A stretch of 64,000 nucleotides of DNA from Mixia osmundae IAM 14324. Its lineage: Eukaryota; Basidiomycota; Mixiomycetes; Mixiales; Mixiaceae. Shown piece after piece: positions 12,385-23,257 of this stretch. The number at the start of each line of letters is the position of its first letter. The first letter of the stretch is position 1. A program made the translations under genes and the position numbers. The stretch lies in assembly GCF_000708205.1 (NCBI RefSeq), contig NW_014575561.1:566299-630298 (forward strand), given 5' to 3'. A model generated the notes under the pieces. That model made no database searches. It was not told where the DNA came from and saw only the letters and a list, made by a program, of their open reading frames with translations.

Positions 12385-14558
12385 ATGCATTTGATGTTCG
12401 CGTTTTGGCGCCTTGGCGTTCGGCCGATGCTCGCTGTCTGCCGCTTGCCCATTGAACACGGCTATCTGCAAAGATGTCATCGGCGGTCTGGGCTCCATGT
12501 TCCGCTTTGCTGGGCCAGAGCAGCTTTTACGACTCGAGCCGCGGGTGACAAGCCATTCTATGTAACGACGCCCATCTTTTACGTCAATGCAGGTCAGCTG
12601 CTGTGCCTTGGCGGGCTACAGCAAGTCTGATGGTGTGGCCGCACTCCTGACAGACCCACACATTGGTCACTTGCATTCTATGGTCCTGGCGGACGTGCTC
12701 AAGCGATATCAAGCTCTCCGTTCGCGAAAACCTGCATTTCTCGCAACTGGCACGGACGAGCATGGCCTCAAGATTCAGCGAGCCGCGCAGTCACAGGGTC
12801 TTGAGCCTATAGAGCTTTGCGATAAAGTGAGCCAGACGTTCAGGGTGCGTAGATGTAGCCTCCTCTGCCAATAGACGCGCGTCGTTGATAACGATGATTG
12901 CAGGCGTTGGCATCAGCAGCCAGCATTTCCCATGACACATTCATACGTACAAGCGAGCCTCGACATCGCAAAGCCGTCCATGCGATATGGGTATGTGCCC
13001 CTCCTGAAAATCGCAGCGCAATGTTGACAGGACGGCCTCGGTCAGCGGAAGCTTTCTGACGCAGGCTACATATACAAGGGCTTTCATGAAGGCTGGTATG
13101 CAGTGTCCGACGAGGCGTACTATACCCCAAATCAGGTCAGGATTGGCAAAGACCCAAAGACACGAGTCGAATGCATGGTAATTGCTACGACATCCCTAAA
13201 CGCGACAGCCTCTCACGTTGTGCTACAGGTCGCGGTAGAATCCGGCCAGCCTGTCGAATGGGTCAAGGAACACAACTATATGTTTGCCCTCAGTCGGCTT
13301 CAGCCTGCTCTACTCGGCTGGCTGACCAGCAACGAGCAATGTGAGGCTTTCCAGCAATATCGAGACGCAGCCTGATAGGGCATTAGCCGTCGTCCCTGCG
13401 TCCAGACGAGTAGAAGTCATTGACGCCGTCTCTGCCGGTCTCAGCGATTTGTCAATCTCTCGCCCATCTGCAAGACTCAAATGGGGCATATCTGTTCCAG
13501 ACGATCCAGAGCAGACCATCTATGTCTGGATCGATGCTCTGACTAATTATCTTACTGTCACGGGCTACCCATGGGCGGGCAAGCCTAACAAGCTCTGGCC
13601 GGCAAATGCGCATGTCATCGGCAAGGATATCGTCCGGTACGTGACCTCGCGAACGCGGACGCAGCGCAGCCCCTGATGAATCGGATAGGTTTCATGCAAT
13701 CTACTGGCCGGCTATGCTTATCGCAGCTGGCCTACCGCTTCCACGTTCGATCGTGACGCATGCTCACTGGACGCAAGGCAATTTCAAGATGTCCAAGAGT
13801 CGCGGCAACGTCATCGACGCTGTTCGCGCCCTGTCTACGCACGGCATTGATGAAGTACGATACTTTCTCATGCGGATCGGAGGCGGGCTCGAGCACGACA
13901 GTGGTAAGCACGCTTGCTGTAGTCTGGCAAAACTCCGCCTGACGCACACATAGACTTCACGCTTGAGCAATTGGAGATTGTGACAAAGAAGGAGCTGGCA
14001 GGTCAGCTGGGCAATTTGCTTCGACGTATACAGTCAAAGAAAGTCCTTGGCTCGCTCATAAAGCCAGGGCATCTCTTTGAGCCTGAAGACCGCTTCGAGC
14101 ACTCTGCCGCAGCACGAGTCGTCTTGATCGAGCTCGGTGAATTGCCAGAGCGATTTGCAGAGCACATGTCATCGTGTCGTGTTGCCAACGCAGTGTCGGA
14201 AGTTGTCCGCATGCTCTCGATGGTGCGTGTCGATCGTCAGATAAAGGGAGGAGACTGATCGGTATCGCAGGCCAACGCATTTCTTGCAGAGGAAGCGCCG
14301 TGGCAGGGTGAACGCATAGGACAGCCAGATGCGCAAGTCAGCGTGTACACTGCTGCGGAGACTCTACGGGTCGCGGCTATTCTCTACCAGCCTTTCATGC
14401 CTGCAGCGGCCCAAATGATCCTGGACCAACTCGGCATCTCATCAGAGCACAGGAGATGGTCGGATCTCGCCTCTCGATCAGTGAAGACGTCAAGAGCGCC
14501 ACTCAATGCAAAGGAAGCCGCGCCCGTGTTTGTTGTCAATCGCAATGGAGCGAGCTAG
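12385..14558 (+). CDS. MSM1: Methionyl-tRNA synthetase, mitochondrial
   Basis: Nine exons give about 589 residues: 12385-12592, 12654-12844, 12904-12990, 13031-13177, 13229-13335, 13379-13636, 13689-13903, 13954-14222 and 14271-14558. The enzyme charges mitochondrial tRNA-Met. The first 60 residues are rich in Arg and Leu with few acids, as in a matrix-targeting peptide (for example [20 protein letters not shown]). The class I catalytic core has [20 protein letters not shown] (with HIGH), [31 protein letters not shown], and [10 protein letters not shown] (the KMSKS loop). Length and lack of a C-terminal EMAPII domain fit the organellar form. The intron at 13336-13378 needs a GC donor (GCAATG) to keep the frame; the 12991-13030 intron is only 40 nt. 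ATGs at 12394 and 12427 are alternative starts. Confidence 0.9.
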
Positions 14559-14584
14559 ACTATGTACAATGCAGTGATGGGCGT

Positions 14585-15471
14585 CTAGAGGCCTTTTGCG
14601 TGTTTGCCCTCTTCGTAAAATTTGTCCAGACGATTGACGACGGTCTCGAGACCGGTCAACCAGTTCTGTAGCTCGCTCTGGACTTTTGCAGCCGGCGCGT
14701 CGCCGCCAAGCTTTTCGTAGAATACTTTTCTGTAGGGACACGCTTTCATCGCAAGCTGTCAAACGCGGGCAGCATTCAGCACAGGTAGCGCTGAAAGCAC
14801 GACGGACCAACCGAGAAGACAGGGCGGACGACGAAGCTGTGATACTGCCTGAGGGTGACCTCGTAAGCTTTCGTGAAGCTGACGGATAGCTCTTCGCTTT
14901 GGTCTTTTTCTGATCGCTGCAGAGCAGTGCATGTGAACTTGAGGCCTCTGTACTTTTCTTGTGTGATCAGCTCATGCGCAGACAGTGTTGAGTGTGAGCG
15001 TGCCTTAGCAGCCATAGCAAGCCCTCTGTCGCGGTTCGTTTCTTCTCCTTTGACTCGTTCACTACAAGGCTCTCGAGAGTAGCATTGGCAGTCTTGTCGC
15101 TGTTGTACCTTGCCTTGATTTTCTGTTCCGTTGTGTCACCGATAAGCTGCCGCCAGGCTCATCAGCAGACTTGAATCACCTCAATGTTGCCACGCATGTC
15201 ATTCTGCACGACCGAAAATGCAGCCGAGCCAAATAAGTCTGTGCGCATCCTGCTTTGTCAGCTATGCAGACGACATAGTTGAGAAAGCGCTGCGCACCAA
15301 ACAGCTTGACGACGCCCTCTGATGCTTCGAGGAATGCAGCCGTGTCGACGCCGGCATCTGTGACGGGTACGTCTGCAAAAGACTGTGAAGACAGACCACA
15401 GTGTCAGGCAGTATCGCTGAGCCGGATGCCTGTGAATGCACCTTGGAGACTGTATCGAAATATGTCGGCAT
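14585..15471 (-). CDS. Glycolipid transfer protein (GLTP/HET-C2 family)
   Basis: Six exons give 199 residues: 15442-15471, 15298-15382, 15180-15238, 15004-15122, 14812-14947 and 14585-14755. GLTP-fold proteins move glycosphingolipids between membranes in the cytosol. Family marks in order: an N-terminal AAFLEASEGVVKLFDLFGS, then NDMRGNIEKI (the Asp/Asn sugar-headgroup site), then TEGLLWLLRGLKFT, YEVTLRQYHSFVVRP and MKACPYRKVFYEKLG. The length matches fungal HET-C2 (about 208). The intron at 14948-15003 uses a GC donor (AAG|GCACGC). The gene is divergent from QCR9 across 131 bp. Confidence 0.9.
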
Positions 15472-15479
15472 TCTGGCGA

Positions 15480-15484
15480 CCAAT
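15480..15484 (+). promoter_or_regulatory. CCAAT box in GLTP/QCR9 divergent promoter
   Basis: A CCAAT pentamer lies in the 131-bp shared promoter, about 120 bp upstream of QCR9. The HAP complex is known to activate respiratory genes through CCAAT in fungi, so a role for QCR9 is plausible. A pentamer this short is expected by chance, so the support is weak. Confidence 0.25.
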
Positions 15485-15602
15485 CTTGTGGGTGTGCGCA
15501 CGCGGCGCGTCCGGATTGAAATCAAGTGTATCCGGGACAACGGCCCGCGACAGACCGCCGCAAGCACAGCGAGTGTCTTCTATCCGTGCGAGCGACAGCA
15601 AG

Positions 15603-15950
15603 ATGGGTGTACGTAGTTGCGGACAGCAGGTGTAGCTGCAGACTCACACGACAGAGGGCAGATCTCATCGACAGCCACGAGGTTATTCTCGCGGAATTCG
15701 ATCTATGTCGGCACCATCTTCTTTGGCGCTTTTGCGTTCGGCATAGGCTACGACAAGGCCACCAGTGCTTTCTGGGAATACCACAACAAGGGGGTGCGTC
15801 GGTATCGTTCGGCTCCACTGCACTGCTGACCCTGGATCGCCGTGGTTTGCAGAAGCTATGGGCTGATGTCAAGGTACGCACAATGCTGTCATCCGGCTCG
15901 TGATTGCTGATCCTGACGTGAGTCTGCAGCCACGCTACGTGAAGGATTGA
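15603..15950 (+). CDS. QCR9: Cytochrome bc1 complex subunit 9
   Basis: Four exons (15603-15608, 15662-15793, 15853-15873, 15930-15950) give 59 residues. The small subunit of respiratory complex III crosses the inner mitochondrial membrane once. The frame reads FSRNSIYVGTIFFGAFAFG, then DKATSAFWEYHNKGKLWADV, then PRYVKD, closely following yeast Qcr9 (RNAVFVGTIFAGAF...YENHNKGKLWKDVK). The first exon holds only ATG GGT, followed by a perfect GTACGT donor. Three of the four exons are 21 nt or shorter, so automated annotation could miss this gene. Confidence 0.9.
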
Positions 15951-16131
15951 GCGATCATGCGATCTGCGACGAGCAAATCTAGAGCTTCTCATGTAGCAAT
16001 GCGACCTTTGCACCCAGCCTGCGCGGAACGAGCGGAGGAGAGTACAACGACGAGCATGCAGTGCTATACAACGAGACTGAACGGGGCCTAACGCGTGATA
16101 CTGACAGATCTGATCAGGCTGGTCAGACATT

Positions 16132-17832
16132 CTAGCGAGGCGGCTCGGGCACGACTTGAGTCATCGGGGACTGCTCCCTGCTTCTATCTTCTCGTGTCGT
16201 CGCCCGCACAAACTCCGGAAAGCTGAAGCTTGCGGGCAGTGTATCCAGCTGCTGTGATCGTCATCTGATGTCAGCCATGTGTGTGAAAGCCACATGGAGA
16301 GATCAGACCTTGCTCGCTTTACGAGATGGCTTTGCGCGAGATTCTTCTTGGAGCGCCGTACTGACCATCTCGCGCGATGTGTCCCAAACGAGCGTGGTCT
16401 GTCTGGCTGCTTGCTGCAACAGAGCATGCTCGCTTCCACCAGAAACCACTACAAGAGTCTTGCCCTGTCAGCACGCGACATCGTTTCACGTATCTCTTCG
16501 CTGACCTAGTATAGCCGAGTTGAGAGCCTGGGCAAGGCGTTCCCTCCTGTCGAGATCGAGAAAGACGCGAACAGGTCTGGGCGCCTGTTCGAGATCTCTG
16601 TATGCCATCAGGCCGGCGACTGTTTCTAGCTCTTTGAGGAAGCCAGCTCGCTCGTTGGGATCTGGCAATATGTTTGCGCCTCCCGCCAGATAGAAAAGCG
16701 ATTGTGCCTGACTGAGCGCTCGATTGAGGATTCCTGCTGAGGTAGCCGTGGAGCCCGTTGATTGCGAGTGAATGGACGAAGAGGGAGATGCGACGCCGTT
16801 GGGCGCTGCAGGCGACATGCCCTCGAATGCCATGGCCGAAGCTCCCCCGGAACCATTACTTGCCACGGTGGAAGTTGATCGGATGCACTCGATGAAGGCC
16901 TGGACTTGTAAGTTGAGAGCGAGATGGATGGGTGATAGACTCGTCAAAGGGAAACTAGGCTGACGTTCGAACGAGTCTAGCTTGGGGATCGACGAACGAG
17001 GTAGACCAGATGCTGTGCTCGTCCAGGCATTGGCGCCCGTTGCTGGCGTACTGGCGAGTGCGGTGGCAGCTTGGGGTAAGATACTGGTGGCCTGTATGAC
17101 GGGTGAAGTGAAAGCTGACGAGGAGGCCAGGGGGCGCAAAGGACCCGTAGGTGCACTGGCGCCGTTCGTGCTCCCGTTTGAGTTGACGCCGTTGTTGGCG
17201 GCGGTGGTGGTGACGTAAGACTCGTGGAGCGCCTCATTGGACAGCACGCCCGGGAATCGCTCTTGGCAGATTGTGATTGCGTTTTGGATCCGTCCTGCTC
17301 GAACGAGTCGCTGAAGATCTGCAGAGCAACATCAGCGGAGGCTTGCTTGCCAGGCTCTCTGAGGTGACAGACCGGCTCTCAATTTGATGTTGTGGAAGTA
17401 GCTCGGGCTGAACAAGGCGTCGCGTGCAGTATCGCCCCCGCTGGTCAGGGAGGCCAAAGCGGCATCATCCTTGGGTTCTTGCGTCAAGGGATGAGTGAGC
17501 CCATTGGAAGCAGTGATGGTATCAATCTCGGCCGTATCGCTGTTGATGTCCATATCGATCTGACTCGTACTGCTCTCCTCCCTTTGTCTGTATGAAGCTG
17601 AGATCGCTCGGGCGACGATAGCAGAGGGAGACTGGTCTAGATTGGACTTGCCAGATGCAGATGCGGATGCGGACTCCTCCGATTCGATGGGGGGCCAATC
17701 GCTGACAAAGTCGAGCGCTGTCTCGTCAAAGCACGAGTGGATGAGATAGTCGAGCACGAGTAAGCGTAATTCGTGCGATTCCATCGAGGGTGCGTTCTGA
17801 TAGCCTACCAGGCCTTTGCCTCGGCTCGCCAT
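16132..17832 (-). CDS. CTLH/CRA-domain protein (RanBPM/GID-like)
   Basis: Four exons (17373-17832, 16506-17318, 16309-16448, 16132-16251) give 510 residues. A LisH-like helix (ELRLLVLDYLIHSCFDETAL) opens the protein. The CTLH region reads LQRLVRAGRIQNAITICQER then FPGVL. A CRA-like end contains LSQAQSLFYL, FLKELETVAGLMAYRD and LAQALNSAILVVSGGSEHAL. Long Ser/Thr/Ala/Asn-rich stretches split these parts, mainly about residues 60-130 and 185-330. Proteins of this class scaffold the GID/CTLH ubiquitin ligase or bind Ran-like partners; which orthologue this is cannot be settled here. The ATG at 17832 faces the TRAPPC12-like gene across 130 bp. Confidence 0.7.
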
Positions 17833-17962
17833 CGTCGATCGGCCTGAACAGATGTGATGATCGTCGAGCGCTTTGGCCAGGAGACTCGTCACAGTCTGCG
17901 CGCAACTGTCGACGCCTTGCTCGTTTCGATTACGCGACTGTCGCTCCTCGCTTCCCCGCGAG
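17833..17962. promoter_or_regulatory. 130-bp divergent promoter
   Basis: The starts of the CTLH protein (-) and the TRAPPC12-like protein (+) are only 130 bp apart, so their promoters must overlap. I see no clear TATA or named factor site. Confidence 0.4.
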
Positions 17963-19431
17963 ATGGCAGATCTCCTGGCGAGCGACATGGCAGCGGCAGA
18001 CGAGGAGGACTACATCCCCGGCTTGACCAACGAAAAGCTCTTCGGCACACTGCCCGAGGTCGATAGAGCTCGCTGTAACAGGTATGCGAGGTGCTCACGC
18101 GACATGTGCAGAGTGACGGCATATCAGTCTTACTCAAGCGACACATACCGCCCGATCAGATCCCACTCAGAGATCTGTCAGGTCAAGCCAGAGGAAGGCA
18201 TCTGCCAGAGCTCATCGTCGGTCACACGGCTTGTACACTCGATCCCAAGACTGATAGCAGAGGACAGACAGCCAATGCGTGGAGAGCGGTGGCCTATTTT
18301 GCACAAGACCAGATCGTCTCCTCCGATGCCAGTCGAACTGCTCTGCTGCTCGACGTCAGTTTCGCGATCTTACAGACGCAGACAGTCTGACTGACGCGAC
18401 GCGCACAGCTCTGGACCGTCAGATTCGTAGCGCTTCAGCAACTGAGACTGTACCCGCTGCTTCTCTTCGAGCTCGGCAATCTGCTTGATCTCATGCCTCC
18501 TCTGGTCGTTGCAAGACCGACAGCAGACGAGAGCTATTTTGCAGCCAATGTCCCTTTCGAGCTGCTCGTCTTGCAAGCGCGCTTCAAAGACAAAGGCGCA
18601 CCCCTTGCCGTGCAAGAAGCGTTCTTTGAGCTCGTGCGTGACGAAGCTGTTTTCAGCGACTCCTACTGAAAAGGAGCGCAGATACGGACATGTCGATTGG
18701 AAACGCAAAGACATGTTCGAGCGCAGAGGAAGGAAGAAGCAGCAAAGTGGCAACGTCGGCTAGTCCGGGTCAATCTGATGCTGGCTTCTTACTTTCTCGA
18801 GATTAGAGTACGTCCCCTCTGCGGCCACGGGGAAAAAAAAGCCTGACAATTTGACAGGACTTGGCATCTTCTGCGAGCTTACTCCAGGAGATGCTGAACG
18901 GACTGCAAGGGTCTCAGCTGCTACTGGAGCGCGCGCAGGTCTTCAGTGCAGCCATTCGAGTACATATCGAGTCTGGCAATCTTGCACGTGCTGCCGACTT
19001 ACTGGGCAGCTTTGGAAGCTTGCTAAGTGCAAAGGGCAGCGATCTGGACAAGGTCGCGGTTGAATATGAACGAGCCAAGATGTCAATCGCTGCTGCACGG
19101 GGAGATTGGAAGGCTGTCCTCGCCTCGCCTCGCAATGACCTGATCGCGAGTTCCTTCGTTGGTAGCGACGAGGACGGGCTGAATAGTACTGCAGGCAAGC
19201 AATGGAAAAGCGATCGCTACACTCTCACAAGGCTCGCTGAACGAAGCGACAGCCACGATAGAAGGAGCGATAGATCGACAGCCGCGACAGAGCTACGCAA
19301 GCGAAGCAACGCTCTACAATTTGGCTACGCTGCTCGAGCTAGGCACAGATACGGGCAGGAAGCTAGATTTGCTCGTAGGAGCGGGTCAATATGGCAGCGA
19401 AGGCTTCAGGGTAGGCTGTCTGAAGATCTAG
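17963..19431 (+). CDS. TRAPP complex subunit 12-like TPR protein
   Basis: Six exons (17963-18074, 18128-18354, 18409-18633, 18682-18807, 18858-19161, 19232-19431) give 397 residues. TRAPP complexes tether vesicles and activate Ypt/Rab GTPases at the Golgi. Similarity to TRAPPC12 is seen at AVAYFAQDQIV, LWTVRFVALQQLRLYPLLLF, VPFELLVLQARF, the repeat region RVNLMLASYFLEIRDL, and a characteristic end ATLYNLATLLELG...GFRVGCLKI (human ...LFNLTTMYELE...CLKLA). It is shorter than the human protein (735) and lacks most of its N-terminal part. The last intron can start at 19162 (GTAGCG, 70 nt) or 19195 (GCAAGC, 37 nt); both keep the frame, and the longer gives the better family alignment. Confidence 0.72.
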
Positions 19432-19511
19432 GCAACGGAACTGCCACTTTTGCTAGCGTGTTGCATGTCGTTGTACAACTCAGCTCCTGCACATACGCAC
19501 ACGGAGCAAGT

Positions 19512-20127
19512 CTATCGTCTGGGCGGGGGCGCTCCTCGTCCGGGCGCGCCCCTTCCTCTCCGACCTGTCAATACGCAGCATCTGTTAGCATAAGAAGCTG
19601 ATAGGCCGCCTATACTGACTCTGAGCACGCTGGATAGTCGCACGACCTCTCGCTGTGCCGATACCTCGCCCCTTGAGCGCATTAGGTCCTTGTCGCTTGA
19701 ACCTGTGTCAAATCCGCCTCTGTCAGCTAGCAAACACTGATACGAGATGGAAGCGGACATTGGCGCGTGTGCGAGCATGTCGGGCACGATGAAGAAACTG
19801 CTCGTCACATCAGCTCTGGCACTTTACAGCTCGACAAAGCCAGGAGACGTACTTGATCATCGGACCGCGAATGTAGACTTGGTCGAGCTGAGTCACCCGT
19901 CCGTCTCGTTGGGTGACTGTGATCTGGCTCATGGAGATATTGAGGTTGTCCTCGGCTGTGTCGAAGGGAGATCCATTTCAGTTTCTTTGCTCGACGCTCC
20001 AAATCCTGCTCGGCTGACCATCAAGCAGCTTTCCTCGGTAAGTCTGACCGGTCTTGAGCTCGATGGTGATGACATGTCCCACACTTTCGTGGAGGAGCTT
20101 GCAAGGGATGCCGATAGAAGCAGACAT
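19512..20127 (-). CDS. SMD3: Small nuclear ribonucleoprotein SmD3
   Basis: Five exons (20019-20127, 19853-19955, 19759-19797, 19620-19702, 19512-19564) give 128 residues. The protein is one of the seven Sm core proteins around the U-rich site of spliceosomal snRNAs. Sm1 is seen in [20 protein letters not shown] then [19 protein letters not shown], and Sm2 in [21 protein letters not shown] Gly-Arg tail ([16 protein letters not shown]) is the usual site of arginine methylation. All four introns are 55-63 nt with CTGAC/CTAAC-like branch sites. The gene is divergent from VPS1 across about 260 bp. Confidence 0.92.
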
Positions 20128-20388
20128 CCTTCCGCCTGATCACCGTCCCCTTCGTTGGCGCGAAGTCGAGCGAGCCTGACTTTCTCTCACGCTCTTCCAC
20201 CGCGCTCACGACGTGCGCCGGACTGCCCTCGACCGACTGACGCCTGCCAGGCCTGCACTGGCGTGTTCTAGCGAGCGAGTAGCCAGAGGGGGCGCAGACC
20301 AGAAGCACAAGCATCACACTCGACCGTCCTTCGGCTTGCTAGGGCGACATTCAGGCACAGGCTTTATCATCGCGATAGAAAGGCCAAC

Positions 20389-23121
20389 ATGGATCAGTCG
20401 CTCATCAAGACGTGCGCAGGTTCATCTACATGCATCTCGCCGTGACTGACGTAGCTACACTCTGGCTCGACAGGATCAACAAGCTCCAAGATGCCTTCAC
20501 GTCGGTCGAGCGAGATCAACAATGGCCAATGAAGACTGACGTGTCTCGTGCCCTGCAGTTCCGTCGGCGTCGCCAATCCTATCGATCTCCCACAAGTCCG
20601 CTCGCCCTTCATCGCTCTGCCTCTGTGAACTGACGCAATAAACGCGACAGATTGCAGTCGTTGGCTCCCAGTCGAGCGGTAAAAGCTCAGTGCTCGAATC
20701 GTCAGTCCTGTCCCTTGCACCCCTCACGCGACGACCTGCTCACACGATGAGTCTCTAGAATCGTCGGCAGAGACTTCTTGCCTCGAGGAACGGGCATCGT
20801 GACGCGTCGGCCGCTCGTTCTGCAACTCATCAACCGACCTGCTTCTGCCAAAACGAATGGCCAAGTTAACGGCGCAGACGAAGACAAGAAGGAGGATAAG
20901 CTTAGCAATCCGGACGAGTGGGCAGAGTTCTTGCACAAGCCAGGTGAAAAGGTACGCCCTGCATCGTCTCGCGCGCACTGCTTGTGCTGACGTCTGTATA
21001 CGCTCGCAGTTCTTTGACTTCAACAAGGTCGGCCCAGACGCATGGAGGGATCGACGTGGTAGCTCATAGCCTTGCGGAACAGGTTCGAGAAGAGATTGTA
21101 CGGGACACGGAAGAAAAGACGGGCAAAAACGCTGGCATCTCACCGCTGCCCATCAACCTGCGCGTCTTTTCGCCCAATGTGCTCACACTCACACTCATCG
21201 ACCTGCCTGGTCTCACAAAGGCATGTACACTCACTATGAAGCCTGGCTGGATGCTCATTGCGTTGCAGCTTCCCGTTGGAGATCAACCGAAAGACATTGA
21301 GCGTCAGATCCGAGACATGCTCCTCAAATTCATCACCAAGCCCAATTCCATCATCCTCGCCGTTACGGCTGCCAACACCGATCTGGCAAACAGCGATGGT
21401 CTCAAGATGGCGAGAGAGGTCGATCCCGAAGGCGCGCGCACAATCGGTGTGCTCACAAAGGTCGATCTCATGTATGTTCCTCCCCCTTCGGCCGCTCTGC
21501 AGGAGGCTGACCAAGCCTGCAGGGACTCTGGCACCGACGTCGTCGATATTCTCGCAGGAAGAATCATCCCTTTGCGCCTCGGCTACGTGCCTGTCGTCAA
21601 CCGAGGCCAGCGCGACATAGACAGCAAGAAGCAGATTGTTGCCGCACTAGAGCACGAGCGCGAATTCTTCGAAAATCATTCGGCCTATCGCACGAAGAGC
21701 CAGTACTGCGGCACGCCCTTCCTCGCACGCAAGCTCAACATGGTATGCCAGCCTGCCATCCGGTAGAAGAGACAACACTAATACCAGCGTGACAGATTTT
21801 GATGCATCACATTCGCAACACGCTGCCGGAAATCAAGACAAAGATTCAGGCATCCTTGCAGAAGTACCAGCTCGAGCTCAATAGCTTGGGTGGCCCTACT
21901 GGTGATGGCAGCTCTGTCCGTCTGCCTTTGATCGTAGCAGGACTAAGCTGACCATGACAATCAGGGCAATGTCGTGCTATCAATCATCACTGAGTTTTGC
22001 AACGAATTCCGAACGGCCCTCGATGGCAACAGTGGCGACCTGTCCATCAACGAACTCTCTGGCGGCGCTCGAGTCAGCTTTGTCTTCCACGAGCTTTACG
22101 CAAACGGCGTCAAATCGCTTGACCCTTTCGATCAGGTCAAGGATTCCGATATCCGCACCATCTTATACAATTCATCCGTGGGTTTCCTACTCGCGCCCTG
22201 TCATTTGTGCTGACTCTCGTGCAGGGTTCTTCCCCGGCGCTATTCGTCGGCACGACTGCATTCGAGCTCATCATCAAGCAGCAGATAAAGCGGATGGAGG
22301 AGCCCAGTCTCAAATGTACAGCGCTCGTATATGACGAACTTGTGCGCATCCTCAGCCAGCTTTTGCAACGCAATGTGGGCTATTTTCAATCCCACAATGG
22401 CAAGGCTGACCTGCACGCACAGCAACATTTCAAACGTTATCCGCAATTGAAGGAAAGGTTCTACTCGACCGTATTGTCTTTCTACAAACGAGCCATGCAG
22501 CCGACCAACAAACTCGTCACCGATCTCGTAGCAATGGAGGCCACATACGTCAATACTGGTCATCCCGATTTCCTCAGTGGTCACAAAGCTATGGCGATCG
22601 TCAGCAACCGCATCGAAGCCGCAAAGCCTCAGCAACCAGCGCATGACCCCAAATCTGGCAAGCTGGCGCCGGGCACGCTCAACAATAATCGCGACCTTGA
22701 CGTAGACCTCAAGCAGCAAGAACAAGGCTTCTTTGGCTCTTTCTTCCCTGGCGGTAAGAACCCTCAGGCAGGCAAGGCGCGTCGTGCAGGCATGATGGAG
22801 CCACCGCCCGCCGTACTGAAAGCTTCTGGCACGCTGTCCGAGCGAGAAGCAATGGAAGTCGAAGTCATCAAGCTCCTGATCGCGTCTTACTTCAACATTG
22901 TCAAGCGGACGATGATCGATATGGTCCCCAAGGCTATCATGCTCAACCTCGTCACCCATGCAAAAGACGATCTCCAGAGAGAGTTGCTAGCCGAGCTATA
23001 CAAGCCCGACGTACTGGACGAGCTGCTCAAAGAAAGCGACTTTGTCGTCTCGCGTCGCAAGGAGTGCGTCAAGATGATCAGTGCATTGACATCTGCAGAG
23101 GCCATCGTTGCCACTGTCTAG
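20389..23121 (+). CDS. VPS1: Dynamin-like GTPase Vps1
   Basis: Thirteen exons give 696 residues, near yeast Vps1 (704). The large GTPase acts in vacuolar and endosomal sorting and peroxisome fission. Seen: [19 protein letters not shown], the P-loop [33 protein letters not shown], switch [28 protein letters not shown], the middle domain [16 protein letters not shown], and a GED ending [18 protein letters not shown]. The linker [10 protein letters not shown] and [10 protein letters not shown] favour Vps1 over Dnm1. The intron at 21221-21268 has a GC donor (AAG|GCATGT). The intron at 22375-22422 is 48 nt without a stop and so is silent to frame; its removal restores the usual RN|QHFKRYP spacing. 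Early exons are short (23, 27, 37 and 18 nt). Confidence 0.92.
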
Positions 23122-23257
23122 CCGATTCCTCTAGACCTATAGCAGTGGCTCATGCACAGCGAGCGTCTCTGCATGCGGCAGCGTCTCTGTGGCGCACTGG
23201 ACGAGTAGACTTTGTATGTGATGCAGATTACGTCATGCCTGCCGCGTGACAGAGCTA

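Noticed and set aside
12385-14558. Frameshift in MSM1 near 13340-13380
   Set aside because: A 43-nt GC-AG intron restores the frame and the correct spacing to [11 protein letters not shown].
14585-15471. A 33-nt third intron in GLTP (acceptor GGCGGCAG)
   Set aside because: A 57-nt intron with the later acceptor gives the family sequence NIEKIKARY and a normal size.
18601-18690. Premature stop in the TRAPPC12-like gene (after SDSY)
   Set aside because: It falls within a 48-nt GTGCGT...GCAG intron; splicing rejoins FFEL to IRTCRLE.
22240-22959. 239-residue minus-strand ORF
   Set aside because: It is antisense to the conserved middle and GED part of VPS1; no domain and mirror-image codon pattern.
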